NCBI GenBank assembly: GCA_910579595.1
Contig: CAJTVM010000001.1
Location: 1-64,000 of the forward strand
Source: an uncultured Oscillospiraceae bacterium
Lineage (GTDB): Bacteria; Bacillota; Clostridia; Oscillospirales; Oscillospiraceae
Reading direction: 5' to 3'
DNA: 64,000 nucleotides
Shown: piece after piece, positions 22,511-31,048 of the stretch
Numbering within the stretch: the first letter of the stretch is position 1
Layout: the number at the start of each line of letters is the position of its first letter
Program-made: the position numbers and the translations under genes
Notes under the pieces: model-generated
Seen by the model: the letters and a program-made list of their open reading frames with translations, nothing else
The model's database searches: none
Told to the model about the DNA's origin: nothing

Positions 22511-22604
22511 AAGTATGCCCCTTCCGTTCATAAGATACCTTTTATTTTAGAGAAGCGGAGGGGAAAAGGGAAATAGGGATTTCGTGTTGGCTCATAACAA
22601 AGTC

Positions 22605-23510
22605 TTATTGCTGTTCCTGCTCCATGGGGAACCAGCTGTCCAGCATCTCCACGAACAGATCCACCGCGGGGTTGGTGCTGTTCTGCCGCCACACTACGCA
22701 GTTGTTCGCGTCATCCAACGGTATCTCGGGGATCAGGCGTACCGCGGCGTTATTGGCCAGGGAGGAGGAATTGTTCATGATACCCACACCCAGCCCCGCC
22801 TCCACCCACAGGGTGAGGGTGGAGAAGTTGGGGGCGCACAGCACCCGCTGGCGCGGGCCGCCCTGCTTTTTCAGGTAGTTCATCAGCTTGTCGTGGCCGG
22901 TCCGGCTGTCCTGGGGGGAGATGGCGATGATGGTCTCCTGCAAAACGTCCTCAATCCGGATGGTTTCCTGTCGGGCCAGGCGGAGGCTGCGGGAGACGGC
23001 AAATACCGCGCTGTCCTCCTCGAACACCTTCCACACCACGCCGGGCATCTCCCGGATGTCGAATTCCAGGGTGATGGCCGCGTCGATTTTTCCATCGGCA
23101 AGCTGCTGCCGGAGCAGGCTGAAGGAGCCCTGCTGCAATCGGAAGTCGATGTTGGGATACCGCTTCATAAACGCCCGGCACAGCCGGGTCAGGGCGTCCC
23201 CCATCCACTGGCCCTCCAGTACGCCCACGGTGAGCATACCGCTGTAGCCCTGCCCCACCGTCTGCACCCGGGAGACCAGCGCCTCCAGCGACGCGTAAAT
23301 GTCCCCCAGTTCGCTGGACAGGAGGGCGCCCGCCGGGGTCAGGGACACGTTTTTGGAGTCCCGGATGAACAACAGGGTGTTGAGTTCCTGCTCCAGGGTG
23401 ACGATCTGCCTGCTGAGGGCGGGCTGGGTCAGATACAGCCGGGAGGCGGCCTTGGTGAAGTTCAGGGTTTCCGAGAGGGCGAGAAAGCATTTTATCTGGG
23501 TCGAGTTCAC
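22605..23510 (-). CDS. LysR-family transcriptional regulator
   Basis: 301 residues from GTG with AAAGGAGG 7 bases upstream. N-terminal winged helix (about 1-60, IKCFLALSETLNFTKAASRL, then TQPALSRQIVTLEQEL) and a type 2 periplasmic-binding-like effector domain (about 88-290). It starts 18 bases after the GerMN lipoprotein gene, so it may be read from that operon; its targets could include the downstream UroD-family gene, 94 bases away. The effector is unknown. Confidence 0.92.
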   Translation of the reverse strand: MNSTQIKCFLALSETLNFTKAASRLYLTQPALSRQIVTLEQELNTLLFIRDSKNVSLTPAGALLSSELGDIYASLEALVSRVQTVGQGYSGMLTVGVLEGQWMGDALTRLCRAFMKRYPNIDFRLQQGSFSLLRQQLADGKIDAAITLEFDIREMPGVVWKVFEEDSAVFAVSRSLRLARQETIRIEDVLQETIIAISPQDSRTGHDKLMNYLKKQGGPRQRVLCAPNFSTLTLWVEAGLGVGIMNNSSSLANNAAVRLIPEIPLDDANNCVVWRQNSTNPAVDLFVEMLDSWFPMEQEQQ

Positions 23511-23528
23511 GGCACAGCCTCCTTTGCT

Positions 23529-24416
23529 TTATCCCGATGCGGGGAGCAGCGGCCCGGACAGATCCAGCCCGCCATAGGCCGTCAGCGCCTCGCCCTCCAC
23601 CAGCAGCTGCACCTGCTCCACCGTATCCAGGCTGCACAGCGTCTCCACAATGGACGTGATCACCAGCTCCTGTTCCTCCGGGCTTTCCGGCGCCGCCTCC
23701 AGCAGGGCGGCGGACAGATCCGCATAGCACACCCCGTTGTCCACCCAGGCGGCCAGCACCGCCAGATTCTGGGGCAGCAGGGCCGTCAGCCCCTGATCCT
23801 GGGGGCCTGCCGCCAGCGCCTCCAGCACCGCCTTGGCGGGGGTTTCGTCCTCGGTGAGGCGGAACACCCTCAGCTCAAAGCTCAGCGAGGCGCTCCCCGC
23901 CCGCCGGAAGTACAGCGATGCGGGCACGTCCACCGGCTCCTCCTCCGTGCCGGAGAAGATCACGTCCCCCGTCCGAAGGATACGGCTGTCCGCGCCGTCC
24001 CCGGCGGACAGCCGCACCCCGTCCACTCCGGGCAGCTGGCACAGCGTCAGGGTGACGCAGTAGTCCGCCAGTGTGCGATCCACGCCGGATAGCTGCGCGT
24101 ATCCGGCGGACAGCCTCACATGGGCTGTCCGATCCGTTACCGACCACTCCTCCACCCGCGTCCCGGCGGGGACGAGGCTGGTGAGGCCGCTGTCCTGGGG
24201 CGGGCCGTCCAGCAGCGCCGAGAGCAGTGCGGGAACATTTTCCTCCCCGGCGTAGGGGGTGGAATCCAGTGCCGACGCCACATCCCAGATCTGCCGCTCC
24301 GCCGGGACGGCGAACCACAGCCGCAGACCGTCCCCATCGTCCCCGTCCGCCTGGGGCTGGCAGGCGGGGAACAGCGCCAGCAGCATTGCCGCCAATATTG
24401 CCGCGTATTTTTTCAT
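23529..24416 (-). CDS. GerMN-domain lipoprotein
   Basis: 295 residues with a lipoprotein signal (LLALFPAC, Cys19). Two GerMN-like domains: about 60-135 (NVPALLSALLDGPPQDSGLT) and 185-275 (KAVLEALAAGPQDQGLTALL). GerMN proteins occur in GerM, needed for sporulation and germination, and in lipoproteins that partner two-component systems (LpqB-like). Here the gene overlaps the histidine kinase stop by four bases, so it probably modulates that kinase at the outer membrane face. Homology to LpqB-MtrAB arrangements is by layout only. Confidence 0.82.
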   Translation of the reverse strand: MKKYAAILAAMLLALFPACQPQADGDDGDGLRLWFAVPAERQIWDVASALDSTPYAGEENVPALLSALLDGPPQDSGLTSLVPAGTRVEEWSVTDRTAHVRLSAGYAQLSGVDRTLADYCVTLTLCQLPGVDGVRLSAGDGADSRILRTGDVIFSGTEEEPVDVPASLYFRRAGSASLSFELRVFRLTEDETPAKAVLEALAAGPQDQGLTALLPQNLAVLAAWVDNGVCYADLSAALLEAAPESPEEQELVITSIVETLCSLDTVEQVQLLVEGEALTAYGGLDLSGPLLPASG

Positions 24417-25882
24417 GGCCTGTCCCCCTCCTCCAGGATGGGAAATTCCGCCTCAAACCGGGTGCCCTGTCCCGCGGGGTTGGGTCCGGCCTTGATGTCC
24501 CCGCCGTGGAGGCGGGCGGTATCCCGGGCGATGGACAGTCCAAGCCCGGTGCCCCCCGCCGCCCGGGAGCGGGCCTTGTCCACCCGGTAGAAGCGGTCGA
24601 AAATCTTGGGCATATCCTCTGCCGGGATGCCCACTCCGGTGTCGCACACCACCAGGGACGCCTTGCCCCCCAGGCGGCGCACCGCCACATCCACCCGCCC
24701 GCCGGGCTGGTTGTATTTGATGGCGTTTTCCATGAGGTTGAAGGCCACCTGGTAGAGATCGTCCTGGGTGGCCAGCAGGGCGCAGGCCGGCTCGATGCGG
24801 GTTTTCAGCGTCACGCCGTTGGCCTGGGCCAGGGGCGCAAGCATATGGGCCACTTTTTCCGCCACCGTCCCCAGCTCCACCGGCTCCCGCTGGCGCTCCG
24901 GCCCGGCGTCCAGCCGGGTGAGGGCCAGCAGGTGCTCGCTGATGCGGGTGAGGCGGTCGGCCTCCTCCCCGATGTCGGAGACGAACTCCCGCACGGTGCC
25001 CATGTCCACGCTGTCGTTTTGCAAAATGGAGTCGGTGAGCAGGCGGATGGAGGCCAGGGGGGTTTTCAGCTCGTGGGAGGCGTCGGACACGAAGCGCCGC
25101 CGGGCCTCCTCGGTGGTCTGCAAACGGTCGGTGAGCTGGTTGAACTCGTCGGCCAGCTGGGCCATCTCGTCCCGGCCCCGGACCGCCACCCGGTGGCTGT
25201 ATTCGCCCTCCCGCACCCGGCGGATGGCGGACAGCAGCCGCCCGGTATTCCGGGTCAGCGCCTTGGACAGCAGCAGCACCAGCACCATAGCCGCTACGCA
25301 GATGACCAGGGAGATGTAGCGCAGGTTGGACTGGATGGACAGCAGCACCTGGGCCTGTTCGCTGTCGTACTCGTAGAGGTACACCGCCCCCAGGGTGTCG
25401 CCGTGGGACATCACCGGCACCGCCGCCCGGCAGCGGATGGCCTCCTCCCGGTACTCGCAGCGGGACACGTCCTGCCCCCGCAGGGCGGCCACCACCTCCC
25501 GGATGAGGGCGTAGTCCCCCAGCCGGTTGTCCAGAGTGGAGCTGTCATATAAAATGAGGCCGGAGGCGTCGGTGACCAGCACGCGGGTGCCCTGCACGTC
25601 CTCCAGGACGGCCATGGTCTGCTCCACGCCCTCCCGGGTGAGGGTTTCGGACACCGCCAGGGCGGATCCGATAACCAGCGCCTGCTGCTTCAGGGTGTTC
25701 TCCTTGCTGGTGAATACCATGTTTTCCACCATGAGCAGGGGGTAGGTGTTCATCACGATGAGAATGACCGCCACCACCAGCAGATAGGTCAGGGCATATT
25801 TCACCTGGATGCTGTGCCAGAAGGGGAGGCGCGGCTCTTTTGACACCGGCTTTTTTGCCTCGGCCTGCTCTGTTTTGTCCAT
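24413..25882 (-). CDS. Sensor histidine kinase
   Basis: 489 residues: membrane helix 1 (about 28-50), extracytoplasmic sensor of ~135 residues, helix 2 (about 188-207), HAMP (208-262), dimerisation/phosphoacceptor with H270 in SDASHELKTPLAS, and a GHKL ATPase domain (N box NLMENAIKYNQPGG, G boxes DTGVGIPAEDM and GGTGLGLSIA). WalK/PhoR-like architecture. GGAGGGGG precedes the ATG. Encoded after its response regulator and before the GerMN lipoprotein, forming a three-part signalling unit; signal unknown but probably envelope-related. Confidence 0.94.
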   Translation of the reverse strand: MDKTEQAEAKKPVSKEPRLPFWHSIQVKYALTYLLVVAVILIVMNTYPLLMVENMVFTSKENTLKQQALVIGSALAVSETLTREGVEQTMAVLEDVQGTRVLVTDASGLILYDSSTLDNRLGDYALIREVVAALRGQDVSRCEYREEAIRCRAAVPVMSHGDTLGAVYLYEYDSEQAQVLLSIQSNLRYISLVICVAAMVLVLLLSKALTRNTGRLLSAIRRVREGEYSHRVAVRGRDEMAQLADEFNQLTDRLQTTEEARRRFVSDASHELKTPLASIRLLTDSILQNDSVDMGTVREFVSDIGEEADRLTRISEHLLALTRLDAGPERQREPVELGTVAEKVAHMLAPLAQANGVTLKTRIEPACALLATQDDLYQVAFNLMENAIKYNQPGGRVDVAVRRLGGKASLVVCDTGVGIPAEDMPKIFDRFYRVDKARSRAAGGTGLGLSIARDTARLHGGDIKAGPNPAGQGTRFEAEFPILEEGDRP

Positions 25883-26023
25883 CTGGATTTCCCCCTCCTA
25901 TTCATGCGACCATTGGACCCACAAGTTGGATCCTCAAATGGGACCCCGCAAAGCCGTCCTTCAGGCTTTGTGGGCAGCGGAGCGGTCGAGCTTTCGCCGA
26001 AAGCGTAAGCGAGTGGGCGAAGC
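25883..26023. other. Spacer between response regulator and kinase
   Basis: Contains a hairpin CAAAGCC / GGCTTTG (25949-25970) and GC-rich inverted segments (GCTTTC-GCC-GAAAGC near 25990). No U-tract, so it may attenuate or process the mRNA between regulator and kinase without full termination. Confidence 0.4.
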
Positions 26024-26728
26024 TTACCCCGACGGCGTCGCGCTATTGCTCAGGTAATAGCCCACGCCCCATTTGGTCAGAATATGCTCCGGGTTGGCGG
26101 GATCCGGCTCCAGCTTCTCCCGCAGGCGCCGGATGTGTACGTCCACGGTGCGGAACTCCCCGATATACTCGTAGCCCCACACCAGGTTGAGCAGGTTCTC
26201 CCGGCTGTACACCCGGCCCGGGTTCTGCATCAGCAGCACCATCAAATCGAATTCCTTGGCGGTGAGATCCACCGGCCTGCCGTCCCGCCACGCCGCCCGC
26301 TCCGCCAGGTCCAGGGTGATGCTCCCCTGGGTGAGGCGGTCGGCCTCCCGTTCCCGCTGGGCGGAGGCGGCGGCCCGGCGCAGCAAAGCGCGGATCCGGG
26401 CCTTCAGCTCCAGGATGTTGAAGGGCTTGGTGATGTAATCGTCCGCTCCGCACTCGAAGCCCATGATCTTGTCCGAGTCCTCCCCCTTGGCGGTGAGCAT
26501 GATGACGGGCACGTTGGAAAACTCCCGGATCTTCATGCATGCCTGCAAACCGTCGATTTTGGGCATCATGAGATCCAGGATGATAAGGTCGAACTGGCCC
26601 GTGCGGGCCTTGTCCACCGCCTCCTCGCCATCGGAGCCGGTCTCCACCGCATAGCCCTCGTTTTCCAAGTTGAACTTGATGCCCTTTACCATCACCCGTT
26701 CGTCGTCAACCACTAAAATTTTCGGCAT
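26024..26728 (-). CDS. OmpR/PhoB-family response regulator
   Basis: 234 residues. Receiver domain (2-118) with acidic pair D8/D9, phosphoacceptor D52 in LIILDLMMPKID and the conserved lysine in ITKPFNILELKAR; winged-helix DNA-binding domain (about 135-228) with LTAKEFDLMVLLMQNPGRVY and RTVDVHIRRLREKLEPDP. Start at 26728 (MPKILVVDDE) is chosen because AGGAGG is 8 bases before it, against 2 for the upstream ATG. The start overlaps the end of the comEA-like gene. Partner of the kinase at 24413-25882. Confidence 0.95.
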   Translation of the reverse strand: MPKILVVDDERVMVKGIKFNLENEGYAVETGSDGEEAVDKARTGQFDLIILDLMMPKIDGLQACMKIREFSNVPVIMLTAKGEDSDKIMGFECGADDYITKPFNILELKARIRALLRRAAASAQREREADRLTQGSITLDLAERAAWRDGRPVDLTAKEFDLMVLLMQNPGRVYSRENLLNLVWGYEYIGEFRTVDVHIRRLREKLEPDPANPEHILTKWGVGYYLSNSATPSG

Positions 26729-27080
26729 CGCCATATCCTCCTGTTGTAATCAGATCCAACAGCCCCGAGAGGGTTCCCTCCCCGATTCCCGCTACCCGGA
26801 TCAAGTCCTCGGGGTAGCGGAAGGGGCCGTTGGCTTCCCTGTCGTCCAGAATGGCCTGGGCGCGGGTTTCCCCAATACCGGGCAGGGCCATCAATTCCTC
26901 CAGTCCGGCGGTGTTGATATCAATAGCAGCCTCCGCCGCCTGGATCGCGGCGGGCGGTTGGCAGGGGAGGCGCTCCAATGGGCGCATCGCTGTGCTTCTG
27001 TGTACGAAGCACAGCGCCATGGCGGCTCCTGCCGCCATGATAACCGCTGCCAGCCGGCGGTTTGCTTTGGCAGACCGCAT
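26706..27080 (-). CDS. ComEA-like helix-hairpin-helix protein
   Basis: 124 residues: N-terminal membrane anchor (about 8-28, RLAAVIMAAGAAMALCFVH), short linker, then a double helix-hairpin-helix domain (about 52-115) with IDINTAGLEELMALPGIGET and YPEDLIRVAGIGEGTLSGLL. ComEA proteins bind double-stranded DNA on the cell surface during transformation. No comEC or pilus genes adjoin, so competence is not implied by context. It overlaps the response regulator by 23 bases and is first in a comEA-RR-HK-gerMN line. Confidence 0.85.
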   Translation of the reverse strand: MRSAKANRRLAAVIMAAGAAMALCFVHRSTAMRPLERLPCQPPAAIQAAEAAIDINTAGLEELMALPGIGETRAQAILDDREANGPFRYPEDLIRVAGIGEGTLSGLLDLITTGGYGDAENFSG

Positions 27081-27120
27081 TCTTTTCGCCTCCCACCGGC
27101 AAAAAGCCTGGTTTCCCCAG

Positions 27121-27149
27121 TTGCGCCGGGGCGGACTTTCTGCTATAAT
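27121..27149 (+). promoter_or_regulatory. Promoter of the carboxypeptidase gene
   Basis: TTGCGC (27121-27126), 17-base spacer, TATAAT (27144-27149); about 60 bases of leader to the ATG at 27215. Confidence 0.55.
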
Positions 27150-27214
27150 TATTTTATCTACCCTCGGAGCAAAAAGATCAGATCCTATTATACCATAGAA
27201 AACGGGAGATTCCT

Positions 27215-28585
27215 ATGAAAAAATATCGATTTCTTTCGCTGCTTCTGGCGGGGCTGATGGCCCTGGCCCTCACCTGCCCCGCAATGGCCCTGGAGGACCC
27301 CAAGCCCCACGCCGGCGCCGCCATTGTGGTGTACGGAGACACCGGCGAGGTGCTCTACGACTTCAACGCCCACCAGCGGATGTACCCCGCCTCCGTCACC
27401 AAGATCATGACCTCCCTGGTGGTGCTGGACGCGGTAGCGGCGGGGGAGCTGAGCCTGGATACCCCGGTTACCGCCTCCGCCCAGGCGGTGGATCTGCCTC
27501 TGGGCAGCTCCACGGCGGAGATCCGGGCGGGGGAAGTGCTTACCATCGAGCAGCTGCTGTACTGCGATCTGCTGCCCTCTGGCAACGACGCCTGCAACAT
27601 TCTGGCGGAGGCGGTGGAGGGAACCGCGGAGGGCTTTGCCGCCCGGATGAACGCCAAGGCCGAGCAGCTGGGGATGAACGACACCCACTTCACAAACCCC
27701 CACGGCCTCCACGATCCGGATCACTACACCAGCGCCTATGACATCTACCTCATGGCCAGCGCCGCCATGGAAAACGAAACCTTCCGCACCATTGTGGGAA
27801 GCCCGTCCTACAACATCGCGGCCACCAATTTACAGCCGGAGCGCACCATTTACACCACCAACGGCCTGATCGGCAGCTATATCGTGCCGGGGTGTTTGTA
27901 TTCCAAGGCCATCGGCATCAAGACGGGCTACACCGGCGAGGCGGGCCGCTGTCTGGCCTCCGCCGCCGTGGACGAGGAGGGGCGCACCTTCTACTGCGTG
28001 GTGCTGAATTCGGAGATCACCAACGAGGAAGACGGGCGGCACTATTGGCAGTTTGAGGAAAGCAAGCGGCTGCTGGAGTGGGCCTTTGCGAATTTTCACC
28101 GCGTCACCCTGCTGGATCAGGACACGGAGGATGTGCTGCGGGAGGTGAAGGTCTCCCTGTCCGACGAGGCGGACTACGTGCTGGCCCAGCCGGTAGGGGA
28201 GATCGCGGCCACCATGCCGTCGGACTACGATCCCAAGCTGGCCAAGCTGGATTTCGATCTGCCCACGGAGCCGGTGGAGGCTCCCATCCAGGCCGGCCAG
28301 AAGCTGGGCACCGTGACGCTGAGTTATGACGGGACGGAATACGGCACCCTGGAGATGGTGGCGGCGGACAGCGTGGAGCGTTCCGATTTCCTCTACGCGC
28401 TCCAACAGATTGAGCGCTACTGGTCCAAGTGGTGGGTAAAGGCGGCTGTGATCGGCGGCGTGGTGGTTATCCTGCTGCTGATCCTGTACTTAACGGTGGT
28501 GCGGCCCAAGCAGCGCCGCGCCAAGCGGTACAGCTATTCCGGCGGCGGACGCCGGGGTGGATCCAACTACCGGGGGAGACGGTAA
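27215..28585 (+). CDS. D-alanyl-D-alanine carboxypeptidase (S11, DacF-like)
   Basis: 456 residues. Sec signal peptide (1-25, cleavage near AMA), then a serine-type penicillin-binding domain with S60-V-T-K63, S122-G-N124 and K236-T-G238, and a C-terminal beta domain (about 300-390). Unlike DacA/DacF ending in an amphipathic anchor, this protein has a true membrane helix (about 410-430, AAVIGGVVVILLLILYLTVV) and a basic Gly/Arg/Ser tail ending RGRR. It trims the terminal D-alanine from peptidoglycan stem peptides; a vegetative or sporulation role cannot be told apart, though the promoter looks sigma-A. Confidence 0.93.
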   Translation: MKKYRFLSLLLAGLMALALTCPAMALEDPKPHAGAAIVVYGDTGEVLYDFNAHQRMYPASVTKIMTSLVVLDAVAAGELSLDTPVTASAQAVDLPLGSSTAEIRAGEVLTIEQLLYCDLLPSGNDACNILAEAVEGTAEGFAARMNAKAEQLGMNDTHFTNPHGLHDPDHYTSAYDIYLMASAAMENETFRTIVGSPSYNIAATNLQPERTIYTTNGLIGSYIVPGCLYSKAIGIKTGYTGEAGRCLASAAVDEEGRTFYCVVLNSEITNEEDGRHYWQFEESKRLLEWAFANFHRVTLLDQDTEDVLREVKVSLSDEADYVLAQPVGEIAATMPSDYDPKLAKLDFDLPTEPVEAPIQAGQKLGTVTLSYDGTEYGTLEMVAADSVERSDFLYALQQIERYWSKWWVKAAVIGGVVVILLLILYLTVVRPKQRRAKRYSYSGGGRRGGSNYRGRR

Positions 28586-28738
28586 TTCTTTTCCCCTTAC
28601 CAAAAAAGAGCTTTACGCGCACAGATCGCGGCGTTTGCGGCGGCGGCCGGCAGGGTTCGACAGTGGGGGCAATGGGAAAGCGGACGCGGGTTTTACCATT
28701 CACAAAAACTTCACAGAAGGTTCTTAAATTGTCCAACA

Positions 28739-28766
28739 TTGTTCCCCGGCGGTCTGGTATTATAAT
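28739..28766 (+). promoter_or_regulatory. Orphan promoter in the gap after the carboxypeptidase gene
   Basis: TTGTTC (28739-28744), 16-base spacer, TATAAT (28761-28766), reading towards a terminator 60 bases on with no ORF between. Confidence 0.5.
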
Positions 28767-28772
28767 CTCGTC

Positions 28773-28865
28773 AGGAAGAAAGCCAGACAATCTCTATCCT
28801 CCCTCTCTCTTTTCTCAAAAACAATGAAAGCCCCCCCGGCTCCGGCCGGGGGGGCTTTCATTTTG
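28773..28865 (+). ncRNA. Candidate small RNA with CU-rich seed
   Basis: About 90 nt from the predicted start of the orphan promoter to a strong intrinsic terminator. The body is unstructured and pyrimidine-rich (ATCCTCCCTCTCTCTTTTC at about 28796-28814), complementary to Shine-Dalgarno sequences, as in C-rich seed regions of Gram-positive regulatory RNAs. No ORF. The rest of the gap, 28586-28738, holds nothing else recognisable. Confidence 0.4.
28823..28865. terminator. Strong bidirectional terminator
   Basis: 17-bp stem AATGAAAGCCCCCCCGG / CCGGGGGGGCTTTCATT, loop CTCCGG, TTTTG following on the plus strand; also ends the convergent S-component gene. Confidence 0.9.
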
Positions 28866-29465
28866 TTAATTGGATTTCTGCGGCCGTATCAGCTTTTCAT
28901 CCAGGTGGGCTGATTTCAGCGCCTTGTGCAGCGCCACACCCAGGATGGGGGCAAATATGACTGCCACGATACCGTTAAAGAGGGAGGAGGGCAGCTTGCC
29001 CAGGGTGGCGATCCAGGCGGCGTCCGGGGCAAGGCCTTTCACCAGCAGGCCGTTGTAGAGGAAGCACTTCACCATGTAGACCGCGATGTAGCTCACCGCC
29101 GCCGCGCCGCTGGCTACCGCCTCATGCACGTAATTGCTCTTGCCCTTGAATACCTTGAAGTAGACCGCCCCGGCCACTACGCCGTACAGCCCCTTTGTGA
29201 CAAAGGTGATGGGGGCTTCCATAATGCGCAGGGGGTCGAACAGGTCGAAGATGGCAGAGCCAAGCCCCGCCGCCAGTCCGCCCCACCACGGTCCCAGCAG
29301 CAGCCCGGACAGGGCGCACATCACGTTCCCCAGGTGGAAGCGGTTGGTGCCCAGGGGGGAGGGGATTTGGATATCGGGTATCTTGGAGCCTACCGCCACC
29401 AGCGCCGCCATGGCCGCCGCCATGCACAGCATGGTCAAAGCCCGTCTGCTTTTCGATTCGTTCAT
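28866..29465 (-). CDS. ECF transporter S component
   Basis: 199 residues with about six membrane helices; substrate-binding subunit of an energy-coupling factor vitamin transporter (no EcfA/EcfT nearby, so a shared energising module is used). The first helix LTMLCMAAAMAALVAVGSKI, the FHLGNVMCALSGLLLGPWWG loop and MEAPITFVTKGLYGVVAG are typical. Start at 29465 (MNESKSRR) has AAGGAG 9 bases upstream. The divergent neighbour is a MocR/PdxR-type regulator, which makes a vitamin B6 compound a reasonable guess for the substrate; folate- or other vitamin-type S components are similar enough to remain possible. Confidence 0.85.
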   Translation of the reverse strand: MNESKSRRALTMLCMAAAMAALVAVGSKIPDIQIPSPLGTNRFHLGNVMCALSGLLLGPWWGGLAAGLGSAIFDLFDPLRIMEAPITFVTKGLYGVVAGAVYFKVFKGKSNYVHEAVASGAAAVSYIAVYMVKCFLYNGLLVKGLAPDAAWIATLGKLPSSLFNGIVAVIFAPILGVALHKALKSAHLDEKLIRPQKSN

Positions 29466-29527
29466 GGTTGACAACTCCTTCCAGGACCTTGACGGCCCTT
29501 TGTTATAATGCTATTATAGCTTCATCT

Positions 29528-29544
29528 GGCATGGTTTCCATGCC
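29528..29544. promoter_or_regulatory. Operator-like palindrome between S-component and MocR genes
   Basis: Perfect inverted repeat GGCATGG-TTT-CCATGCC, between the divergent genes and next to AT-rich -10-like boxes (TATAAT on both strands around 29502-29518). Probable binding site of the MocR-family protein. Confidence 0.5.
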
Positions 29545-29626
29545 CAGTTTCCATATTTTTTATAAGATCAGATAAACAGGCCTGTCCCCTGGAAGGCGGG
29601 CCGGCTGAGACAATGAGGTGATTTCC

Positions 29627-31009
29627 ATGGACGGATCCTTCCCCCTCCCCCTGTTCGGTGGGGACGCACCCCTGTACCACCAGCTCTACCGCCACATCGC
29701 CGCCGCCATCCAGTCTGGGGCGCTGGCCCCGGGGAGCAAGCTGCCCTCCAAGCGGCGGCTGTGCGCCCTGGCGGGGGTGAGCATGAGCACGGTGGAAACC
29801 GCCTATTCCCTGCTGGCGGCGGAGGGCTACGTGCTGGCAAAGCCCCGCAGCGGCTATGTGTGCGCTGACTTGCTCCCCCCGGCCCCCGCCGCCCCCTCCC
29901 AGCGCCTCCCGGAAACGGTACCGGCCCCGCCGCCCCGGTGGGCCTATGACTGCTCCACCTCGGGGGTGGACACGTCGGCGTTCCCCTTTTCTTCCTGGGC
30001 GCGGATTACCAAAGAGGCGGTGTACGAAAACCCCGGCCTGCTCCAGCGGGGCCACCCCCAGGGCGACCTGTCCCTGCGCACGGCGCTGGCGGAGCTGCTG
30101 GCCCAGTACCGGGGGGTGCGGTGCGCCCCGGAGCAGGTGGTGGTGGGCGCGGGGGCGGACTACCTCATCACCCTGCTGCTCCAGCTCCTTCCGGAGCAGC
30201 GCTCCATCGCCCTGGAGGATCCTGGCTACCCCGCCGCTTACACCGCCGCCGCCCTCCACGGGCGGGAGGCGGTCCCTATTCCCGTGGATGGGGAGGGGAT
30301 GGATCCGGAGGCGCTTGCGGCGTCCGGGGCGGGGCTGGCCTACCTCACCCCGTCCCACCAGTTTCCGCTGGGCGTCACCATGCCCGCCGGACGGCGCAGC
30401 AGGCTGCTCCACTGGGCGGCGTCCGCCCCGGGGCGGTGGCTCATTGAGGATGACTATGACAGTGAATTCCGCTATTCCTCCCGGCCCATCCCGGCCTTGC
30501 AAGGGTTGGACCGGGCGGGGCGGGTGGTGTATATGGGCACCTTTTCCCGCTCCATTGCCCCGGCCATCCGGGTGGCGTACATGATTCTGCCCCCCGAGCT
30601 GCTGGAGCGCTTCCGCCGCACCTTTTCCCACGGGGCGTGCACCGTCTCCCGGTTTGAGCAGGAGAGTCTGCGCCGCTTCCTGGTCCAGGGGCTGTACGGG
30701 CGGCACCTGCGGCGGACGGGGAACCTGTACCGCAAAAAGTGCGCGCTGTTTACCGGGGCGCTGTCCGCCATTCCCTGCGCGGCTATCTCCGGGGCAGACG
30801 CGGGACTGCATTTTATGGTGACGATCCCCCGGCTGTCTGAGGCAGAGCTGGTGGAGCGGGCGGCGGCAAAGTCGGTGGGCGTCCAGCCTCTGAGCCGGTA
30901 TTGCCACAGGGTGAAGCCAAAGCCGTCCACCGTGGTGCTGGGCTTCGCCGGGCTGACAGAGGACGAGCTGGCCCAGGCCGCCGCCCTGTTAAAAGAAGCG
31001 TGGACGTAA
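29627..31009 (+). CDS. MocR/PdxR-family regulator (GntR-aminotransferase fusion)
   Basis: 460 residues. GntR winged helix (about 12-80; PLYHQLYRHIAAAIQSGALA, KLPSKRRLCALAGVSMSTVE) joined to a fold-type I aminotransferase-like domain (about 105-455). Such regulators sense PLP or a PLP-amino acid adduct. At the position of the PLP-binding lysine (GTFSK in GabR) this protein has GTFSRSIAPAIR, with R308, so the usual Schiff base cannot form. GAGGTG precedes the ATG at 29627. Divergent from an ECF S component, its likely target. R308 might mean non-covalent ligand sensing or another effector. Confidence 0.9.
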   Translation: MDGSFPLPLFGGDAPLYHQLYRHIAAAIQSGALAPGSKLPSKRRLCALAGVSMSTVETAYSLLAAEGYVLAKPRSGYVCADLLPPAPAAPSQRLPETVPAPPPRWAYDCSTSGVDTSAFPFSSWARITKEAVYENPGLLQRGHPQGDLSLRTALAELLAQYRGVRCAPEQVVVGAGADYLITLLLQLLPEQRSIALEDPGYPAAYTAAALHGREAVPIPVDGEGMDPEALAASGAGLAYLTPSHQFPLGVTMPAGRRSRLLHWAASAPGRWLIEDDYDSEFRYSSRPIPALQGLDRAGRVVYMGTFSRSIAPAIRVAYMILPPELLERFRRTFSHGACTVSRFEQESLRRFLVQGLYGRHLRRTGNLYRKKCALFTGALSAIPCAAISGADAGLHFMVTIPRLSEAELVERAAAKSVGVQPLSRYCHRVKPKPSTVVLGFAGLTEDELAQAAALLKEAWT

Positions 31010-31010
31010 A

Positions 31011-31042
31011 AAGCCCCCGGACGCTCCACCGTCCGGGGGCTT
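31011..31042. terminator. Terminator between mocR-type gene and queT
   Basis: 13-bp stem AAGCCCCCGGACG / CGTCCGGGGGCTT with a 6-base loop. It directly follows the MocR-type stop and faces the convergent queT; the minus-strand side continues into TTTT. Confidence 0.8.
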
Positions 31043-31048
31043 GGGCCA

